Of a stretch of 20,389 nucleotides of DNA, positions 15,565-20,389 are shown piece after piece. The notes under the pieces are model-generated. The model saw only the letters and a list, made by a program, of their open reading frames with translations, made no database searches and had not been told where the DNA came from. The position numbers and the translations under genes were made by a program. The number at the start of each line of letters is the position of its first letter. Position 1 is the stretch's first letter. Origin of the DNA: Alistipes sp. (GTDB lineage: Bacteria > Bacteroidota > Bacteroidia > Bacteroidales > Rikenellaceae); assembly GCA_019422485.1 (NCBI GenBank), contig JAHZDG010000009.1:1-20389 (forward strand). Reading direction: 5' to 3'.

Positions 15565-15609
15565 GATATATATTCTACTTTTCGCGTAAATGAGATTGGT
15601 GGTGAGTCA

Positions 15610-16080
15610 TTGGGGAAATCTCAATTCATTAATGATGAAGATATTCCAAAAGGAACGCGTCCCACGCTTACTGGAAGAATAGCAAATACCAGTTCAAATC
15701 CTAAATATGGTTCATATGGTTTCACTCGTAATGGAGGGAAAAAGGCGCATTTTGGAATTGATTTTGCAGGAGATGTTGGAGATGAGGTATACGCAATGTA
15801 CGACGGCAAAGTTATTCGAATTGGTAGTAAATCCATGTTAGGTAAAAACAATGTCCGTATTTCTTCTATACTCAATAATAAACGTTATAATGTTGATTAT
15901 GGTCATCTGTCAAAAGCTTTAGTAAAGGTTAACCAAGAAGTCAAAGCTGGCGACCTGATTGGATTAATGGGAAGGGTTGGTTATGAAAATACATCTTATC
16001 CGACACACGTACATGTTCAAATATGGAGGATGCTTCCTGCATTTAATTGTATGGGATTTGTTCAACCAATGTTTAAATAA
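15610..16080 (+). CDS. M23-type peptidase domain, orphan RHS toxin tip
   Basis: 156 residues from TTG 15610. The frame is open back to 15553 with no ATG, so this is most likely a tip cut off from its RHS core, not a normal gene start. It is an M23 (LytM/peptidase family, zinc-dependent peptidoglycan endopeptidase) domain. The ligands HxxxD are His47 and Asp51 in AHFGIDFAG; the HxH motif is His133/His135 in THVHVQ; the supporting histidine is His99 in YGHLS. The GDLIGLMGRVG turn between them is also typical. All catalytic positions are intact, so the domain could be active if expressed. There is no signal peptide, which fits delivery by an RHS shell or transport as cargo. A secreted partner starts nine bases downstream. 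I infer a wall-cutting toxin; a remnant of an ordinary M23 enzyme is the alternative. Confidence 0.75.
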   Translation: MGKSQFINDEDIPKGTRPTLTGRIANTSSNPKYGSYGFTRNGGKKAHFGIDFAGDVGDEVYAMYDGKVIRIGSKSMLGKNNVRISSILNNKRYNVDYGHLSKALVKVNQEVKAGDLIGLMGRVGYENTSYPTHVHVQIWRMLPAFNCMGFVQPMFK

Positions 16081-16089
16081 CACGCTGTT

Positions 16090-16638
16090 ATGAAAAGAAT
16101 ATTATTAATTTTATTATTATGCGCCTCATCTGTCATGGCCCAAAAAAATATTGTGACTTCTGTTACACTACAACCCTGTTCCCAAAAAAATATGGGATCG
16201 TATGTGTGTTATTACGGATATGATGACAAATCGCAATTGCAATTAGTATTGTATAAAAACAATAAACTCCTTCTTGAACAAAATTATGGAGAAGGCATGT
16301 TACTATATAGTATAGATACATGTCATGTGATTAAAAATTCAGTGTGTGATGTTCTGACTGTCGTAAATGATGAAAACACATTTTATTTTGATCTATTTTC
16401 TTTTCCGCATGACAATGCAAAATATACCGTGTATCATCTTGTAGAAACAGCATCAATTGATGTTAGATTACCTAATTTCAATAACCCTTTATATCAGCTA
16501 TATGCATTAAAAGACACAAATCATGACGGTCGTGAAGATAAATTATTTATTCATATATTAAAGGATACAAGTAAAATCGTATATATCCATGGATATAATG
16601 GGACTATAAAATATGATTTAGGAAAAATCCAGAAATAA
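16090..16638 (+). CDS. Secreted protein, candidate immunity protein for the M23 tip
   Basis: 182 residues. A clear signal peptide (MKRILLILLLCASSVMAQ, cleavage after about Ala17) sends it to the periplasm. The mature part is rich in aromatic residues and beta-strand-like stretches, with two cysteine pairs (QPCSQ, YVCYYG, DTCHV, SVCDV) that could form disulphides. A DTNHDGREDKL motif near 143-153 looks like a calcium-binding EF-hand-type loop (DxNxDGxxD). I recognise no family. The position, nine bases after the M23 tip in the same direction, and the export signal suggest it protects the cell wall against that peptidase; this is inference from context. Two hairpins follow the gene. Confidence 0.75.
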   Translation: MKRILLILLLCASSVMAQKNIVTSVTLQPCSQKNMGSYVCYYGYDDKSQLQLVLYKNNKLLLEQNYGEGMLLYSIDTCHVIKNSVCDVLTVVNDENTFYFDLFSFPHDNAKYTVYHLVETASIDVRLPNFNNPLYQLYALKDTNHDGREDKLFIHILKDTSKIVYIHGYNGTIKYDLGKIQK

Positions 16639-16643
16639 AAGGT

Positions 16644-16704
16644 AGTCAGAGCAAAATAAATTTGCTCTGACTGAATTAAAGGAGGGTAATAATAATTACC
16701 CTCC
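16644..16704 (+). terminator. Tandem hairpins closing the M23 cassette
   Basis: First stem AGTCAGAGCAAA / TTTGCTCTGACT (16644-16655 with 16661-16672, loop ATAAA); second GGAGGGTAAT / ATTACCCTCC (16681-16690 with 16695-16704, loop AATA). Both are perfect, but neither is followed by a good T tract, so they may act as transcript ends or mRNA stabilisers. Confidence 0.6.
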
Positions 16705-16734
16705 TCTCGTATCATTTTTACTGAACAATCCTAA

Positions 16735-17570
16735 AATAGCTATATTTATAGCGCATCGGGCGAGAAACTGGCCTGCGATGCCAACGGTTCTTTGACCTAT
16801 TATCATTCCGTGATGATCTACAGCGACGACAACCAATTGCTGTATATGTTCACTCCGGAGGGAACGGTTTCCCGAAACGAAGGTTCTTCCGGCTCCTCTT
16901 ATACCTATAACTATTTCAAGACCGACCATCTGGGCAGTACCCGGGTGGTTCTGGCTGCTGTGGGCGAAACTTTACAGACTGTCCAATCCACCAATTATTA
17001 TCCTTTCAGTCTCGCGTTCGAATACAGCAACCTGAACAGAAACCGCTATTTGTTCAGCGGCAAGGAACTCCAGGATGGAAATCTCAGAGGTTCGATGCTA
17101 GAATGGTACGACTTCGGGGCCCGGTTCTACGATCCCGTATTAGGACGATGGTTCAATGTCGATCCGGCAACTCAGTACACTAATTCGTTAGACAAGTTAC
17201 TGGTTTTCATCAGGTATCAACATCGGGGCCATGATTGGTTGAACTCCAAATATGATCAGTCTTTTAGTGGATCTCCTTAATTTCTGGAACACATTAGGCT
17301 ATTTTGGCGTTGATATTGCGCTAAAGATCTCCACAGCATAACTTTTACAATAAAAGTATTAGACCCTCTCTATATCTGTTTAATGATCTTATTTCTATAA
17401 CCATTCGTGAAGGCATAAAGGACCCAAAAACAGGAGCAATGAATTCCAAGACTTAGTAAAAATTAGACACAATATAAAGGGTGTCTTAACTCACAATACC
17501 GAAATTATGGAATGACAGGAGGGCCGAAAACACAGCATATTTGAAGACGGACTCGGAAAATCGAAATGAT
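16735..17570 (+). pseudogene. RHS fragment B with a decayed tip
   Basis: The second large copy of the RHS core. A stop (TAA 16732) is directly in front, so it begins abruptly inside the core at NSYIYSASGEKLA and has no start of its own; the first ATG is 16810. It follows core A through HLGSTRVV, YLFSGKELQD and GARFYDPVLGRW, then FNVDP. After PATQYTNS the frame turns into unrelated sequence and stops at 17280. Further down, other frames still show traces of a tip: DLLNFWNTLGYFG (around 17265-17310) echoes DNFWQGLGFFG of cassette A, and near 17385-17490 TIREGIKDPKTG and NEFQDLVKIRHNIKG are separated by a shift. I read the whole as a degenerate RHS-CT. Confidence 0.75.
16737..16963 (+). repeat. 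Direct repeat, copy 2 (RHS core)
   Basis: Identical to 13620-13846, offset 3117 bases. The left edge is sharp: the sequence before 16737 is unrelated to cassette A. Confidence 0.95.
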
Positions 17571-17671
17571 TGAATGTCTCCATATGAAATCCAATGCAAG
17601 TCAAATCCATGCTTTTCAACCGAATCTTAATATAATCATACATTTAGAATTTCAAAAACACGAATTAACCT

Positions 17672-18343
17672 ATGAATACAAGAATATTAATGGGAGCAAT
17701 TTTATGTTTACTCTTTCTAACAAGCTATACGTCTACGTCCGCTCAAACACAGGATTGCAAATGTAGATTTATCAAACAATTGGAGCGCGAAATAAATCGC
17801 AGAAACCCTTATTTTATTAAACAAATCAAAAATGCGGTTATTTCTCAACATGTCAACAATCCCCCAACGTTGCAAACTATATCTGAAGATAGCATCTTAT
17901 TAATTGTCAAAGTTTTTTTCAAAAAAAACACTTTACGATTAATTGAGCACAAAAAAATAAAGAAAGCTAATTATTTATGTTATCTTAATCCTCGATCAAT
18001 CCAATTAGATCAAGCAATTTTGACATGCAACGGCAATTGCTTTCAGATAATGAGGTCTGGATGGACTACAAAAAACGTATTGGGTTTAGATATTTGCCGT
18101 AATGAACAAATTTTGACACTAGCTAAATTCAAACAACAACATGCTCCAGAAATCATCTTTACTTCTGGATTTGAGGGATGGAATAATATAGTCTTTCTAA
18201 TTAAAAACCGAGATATAAAAACATTAAATCTAAAAACAGGTATTATAGAACCCCTCTCAGAAAATAATTCTTATATAAAAAACGATCTGAATACCACTCT
18301 TGGTGTTATGACAAAACCGGGTAAAATAATAATCTGTCATTAA
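17672..18343 (+). CDS. Secreted protein of unknown function, candidate immunity protein of cassette B
   Basis: 223 residues. The N-terminus MNTRILMGAILCLLFLTSYT ending STSAQTQ is a signal peptide cut near Ala24, so the mature protein is exported. It begins with a cysteine pair (DCKCRF), is basic and lysine/asparagine-rich, and has another close cysteine pair (TCNGNC). I recognise no family. It lies after the degenerate tip of fragment B, where a partner gene would be expected, and has the same build (small, exported, AT-rich) as the genes at 16090 and 18699. An overlapping frame from 17566 is not credible. The gene looks intact although its putative toxin is not, as is often seen where immunity is kept to guard against relatives. 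Confidence 0.7.
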   Translation: MNTRILMGAILCLLFLTSYTSTSAQTQDCKCRFIKQLEREINRRNPYFIKQIKNAVISQHVNNPPTLQTISEDSILLIVKVFFKKNTLRLIEHKKIKKANYLCYLNPRSIQLDQAILTCNGNCFQIMRSGWTTKNVLGLDICRNEQILTLAKFKQQHAPEIIFTSGFEGWNNIVFLIKNRDIKTLNLKTGIIEPLSENNSYIKNDLNTTLGVMTKPGKIIICH

Positions 18344-18397
18344 ACAAGTAGTGCAACAGAAAAACCAACACACCTCACTAAAAACAGACTGTTATTG

Positions 18398-18508
18398 GAA
18401 GAGAAATTGGCCTGCGATGCCAACGGTTCTTTGAACTATTACCGCTCGATGATGATCTACGGCGACGACAACCCACAGCTACGTATGCGCTCACTCCGAA
18501 GAGGATGA
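18398..18508 (+). pseudogene. RHS scar (inside the core)
   Basis: Reads EEKLACDANGSLNYYRSMMI then YGDDN before a stop at 18506. It matches the core of fragments A and B (GEKLACDANGSLTYYHS) at DNA level over about 100 bases with some substitutions. The left edge falls about 25 bases downstream of the point where fragment B begins. Confidence 0.8.
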
Positions 18509-18687
18509 AGGGCCGCCGGAGGATTTGTCATCGGAGCAGGCAAAAGTTTGGTGGTAAGAACTCTTACCGGAGAGTTAACACCTACATGAAGGGAGGACCT
18601 CGCTATTACAATGAAACGTTACGTTTTCAAAAAATAGCTTTAGATAATGGTTTCTGGTATGGATACCGATATCCTTCACCATTTTAA
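18505..18687 (+). pseudogene. Short tip remnant before the third secreted gene
   Basis: Sixty codons from ATG 18505, which overlaps the stop of the RHS scar. The first half (KGRRRICHRSRQKFGG) is arginine-rich and looks out of frame; another frame reads GGFVIGAGKSLVV. The second half, YMKGGPRYYNETLRFQKIAL and then DNGFWYGYRYPSPF, looks like the genuine end of a protein, and its stop lies 11 bases before ATG 18699. I take it as the last piece of a toxin tip joined to the scar by deletion. No activity can be named. Confidence 0.5.
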
Positions 18688-18698
18688 GGATCACAGAT

Positions 18699-19424
18699 AT
18701 GAAGCAATTTTTGATATTATCCTTATTGTTGCTTACTATGCAAACGGAGGGATCTTCCCAAACCCAAAGCATGGGAAAGATCGTTGGCACATATGGTTTT
18801 ACTTTCGATAATCCAATGGGGAGCAATCTATATTGCGAAATACAATTCAGTAAATCAGGCAAATACCAAATAGATTTAACGAAGTATCTTACGGATGATC
18901 TTTTACAAGGAGCACTAGTATCATGCGGCGATTATATCATCCAAAACGATACGATTATTATGTATGATGCTATTTTGAATTATTCACTGAAAGCAGTGGT
19001 ACAGAAAACTGGTATTCAATTCGTTTTTGGATTTCAAAGTTTATTAAACCGAACTATTCAAAAAACGTATGATTATACTGATATTAATGAGCCTTGGTAT
19101 GGTAAAAATCCTGTCAATAATCATATGACTGTTATAAATAAACTAAAGAAAATTCCCTGTACATCAAGTGGATACCCGAATACTCAATCAGGGGTCTATA
19201 CATTCCAAGAATATCGTTTGATCCTAACCGCAAATCACACCTATCGCTGGGATATTATGAATCAAACTATTTCAGAGGGTAAATGGGCACAGCAAGGGTA
19301 CGTGCTTACCCTGATAGATACAGCTTTGAATCACCCATTTCACGCAATCGTTTCCATGGGAAAATTGCAAAGCATACTACTACCCGGTGAGTATGAGGGA
19401 ATTAAGCTAACAAAAAGGAATTAA
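18699..19424 (+). CDS. Secreted beta-rich protein with internal duplication, candidate immunity protein
   Basis: 241 residues. Signal peptide MKQFLILSLLLLTMQTEGSS, cleaved about residue 20. The mature part seems to consist of two related units of lipocalin-like character. Unit 1 (about 27-120) runs GTYGFTF, YQIDL, LVSCGDYIIQNDTI, LKAVVQKTG; unit 2 (about 165-240) runs SGVYTFQEY, YRWDI, EGKWAQQGYVLTL, FHAIVSMG. The order is the same in both: a G-x-Y strand, a YxxD strand, a G-x-Y/W strand followed by a hydrophobic one, then an AxV strand and a closing loop. I know no named family. It follows a tip remnant by 11 bases and is closed by a hairpin, the same toxin-partner layout as the M23 cassette. 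Confidence 0.72.
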   Translation: MKQFLILSLLLLTMQTEGSSQTQSMGKIVGTYGFTFDNPMGSNLYCEIQFSKSGKYQIDLTKYLTDDLLQGALVSCGDYIIQNDTIIMYDAILNYSLKAVVQKTGIQFVFGFQSLLNRTIQKTYDYTDINEPWYGKNPVNNHMTVINKLKKIPCTSSGYPNTQSGVYTFQEYRLILTANHTYRWDIMNQTISEGKWAQQGYVLTLIDTALNHPFHAIVSMGKLQSILLPGEYEGIKLTKRN

Positions 19425-19437
19425 TTAAACCATGTTT

Positions 19438-19476
19438 ACAGAAGGCACCCGAATTATCGGATGCCTTCTGTGTATT
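19438..19476 (+). terminator. Hairpin after the third secreted gene
   Basis: ACAGAAGGCA (19438-19447) pairs with TGCCTTCTGT (19462-19471); after one C/A mismatch the stem continues CCGA/TCGG with loop ATTA. It is followed by a weak GTATTTA tract. Confidence 0.75.
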
Positions 19477-19571
19477 TACCCCCGCCAACAGATATTCTAA
19501 AATGAAGAGTGAAAATATTGATGTTACGACAGGTTAACCTATCGTGATTTTTTGTTACCCAATTATATACT

Positions 19572-20127
19572 CTAATATACCAAAATAAAATTAGGTAACT
19601 TATAAAAACAACTTGCATTAAATAGACTTGTACTCAATCTTTGGAGCATATCCTGACCCAGAATTTGTTTGTGACTTAACTTTAATTCAATTTTCATGTT
19701 CCTGCCTTCAACAGTTCGATTATTACAAAAGTTTATTTGATGAGGCATTTCGGAATGTAAAATAAATTGTTTTACCAATTCACCTTCACTCAAGAATACA
19801 TCTGCATTATTATATTAGTCCCCACCAAAATGAATATCAACAATTAATTACCCCATTCAATATAATCACCTGATTATATGTACCTTCAAATTCTAATTCT
19901 GTAATAATATCATCATAAATAGTCTTTATGATATTATACAATTCTTGAGGTACCTTCTAATATTTTAATCTAAACTTTCAGTGGCTTCTCTTCTCCAAAT
20001 GGAATAATCAAGGCTACTTTATCCACTAAAAAGGAACTTAATAATAACCTCCCCCTTTCCTAAATTTTAATTTACGCACCAACACTTGCATTTGGCTTTG
20101 CGATTTATAGACTTGTTCCAATATCAA
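19572..20127 (-). pseudogene. Decayed minus-strand gene of unknown function
   Basis: Read on the minus strand, successive frames give protein-like stretches in a consistent order: LILEQVYKSQSQMQVLVRKL (from about 20127), VDKVALIIPFGEEKPLKV (about 20020), VPQELYNIIKTIYDDIITEL then EFEGTYNQVIILNGV (about 19955-19850), and ADVFLSEGELVKQFILHSEM with ELKLSHKQILGQDMLQRLST (about 19815-19620). They are broken by at least two frameshifts and several stop codons. The amphipathic, charged character and AT-rich codon use look like one former gene of roughly 180 codons and not chance. I recognise no family. It runs against the RHS cassettes, so it may be a former neighbour or cargo gene. Confidence 0.5.
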
Positions 20128-20220
20128 TGGGTGTATATTTTCTCAGATAAATATAACAAGATGTCGGTCATGTTTCTTTGATTTGTTACACCTAAGTCCT
20201 TTTATGCCATTTCCATATAA

Positions 20221-20326
20221 GCATTCGCTCTTACTATTACAGCAATTGATCTTCCCAAAGCAATCATTGCAAGAGGGCAAAAGATTCGCTATATTTGTAT
20301 TGAGTGTTATGAGACAAAGACAGACA
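20221..20326 (+). pseudogene. RHS scar D at the right edge
   Basis: The frame from 20221 reads ITAIDLPKAIIARGQKIRYI and then CIE, aligning without gaps to YNRLNLPEEVIAGDQKISYI and YSA of fragment A (13573-13635), with clear DNA identity around CAAAAGATT..GCTATATTT. It departs from the core just after the point where fragment B begins. Further on, at 20356, GCGCTCCAAATC also occurs at 13306 near the start of fragment A, hinting that another cassette begins at the window edge. Confidence 0.65.
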
Positions 20327-20389
20327 GCTTATAGCCCATGTCAATCCGATGAAGCGCTCCAAATCATACCCTATCAAGGTACAGTAGAC

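Noticed and set aside
19572..19793. Resemblance of LKLSHKQILGQDMLQRL to the start of a sigma-54 factor
   Set aside because: Only a short, low-complexity similarity; the rest of sigma-54 is absent and the piece fits better as the end of the decayed minus-strand gene.

Overview
The window looks like the chromosome of a member of the Bacteroidales, probably close to Alistipes/Rikenellaceae. The pointers are TTTG-N19/20-TAnnTTTG promoters (the Bacteroidetes sigma signature), little Shine-Dalgarno signal, a DUF4834-type small protein, tandem GH29 fucosidases and RHS proteins of Bacteroidetes type. The genus is an inference; no marker gene in the window fixes it.

Positions 1-13250 are ordinary, fairly GC-rich core chromosome. 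In order they hold the C-terminal end of a CorA-type magnesium transporter, an NfeD/ClpP-class membrane protease, a DUF4834-like membrane protein with the MlaE/MlaF lipid transporter pair, and glyceraldehyde-3-phosphate dehydrogenase. On the minus strand follow OsmC and three tandem exported GH29 alpha-L-fucosidase paralogues, which could be one transcription unit led by osmC. The plus strand then carries the ribosome-assembly GTPase EngB, ribose-phosphate pyrophosphokinase and tRNA-Ser(GCU) with its own promoter and terminator. The three fucosidase copies differ at active-site histidines, so they may not all be hydrolases of the same kind.

From about 13250 to the right edge the character changes: the DNA is AT-rich, genes are small and partly broken, and pieces of one RHS core are repeated. 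I see five RHS-derived segments: A 13257-14186, a scar 15495-15564, B 16735-17180, a scar 18398-18508 and D 20221-20326. The first four are each followed by a different C-terminal tip or tip remnant, and three of those tips are followed by a small gene for a secreted protein. This is the expected layout of orphan polymorphic-toxin (RHS-CT/immunity) cassettes: a displaced tip plus its protective partner, without the large N-terminal RHS delivery part. The best preserved pair is an M23-type zinc peptidase tip (15610-16080) with a signal-peptide protein nine bases downstream (16090-16638), suggesting a cell-wall-targeting toxin and a periplasmic antidote. Cassette A carries two frameshifts and an in-frame fusion at its end. 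A decayed minus-strand gene lies at 19572-20127. The array runs off the right edge, so the full-length RHS parent, if there is one, is outside the window.
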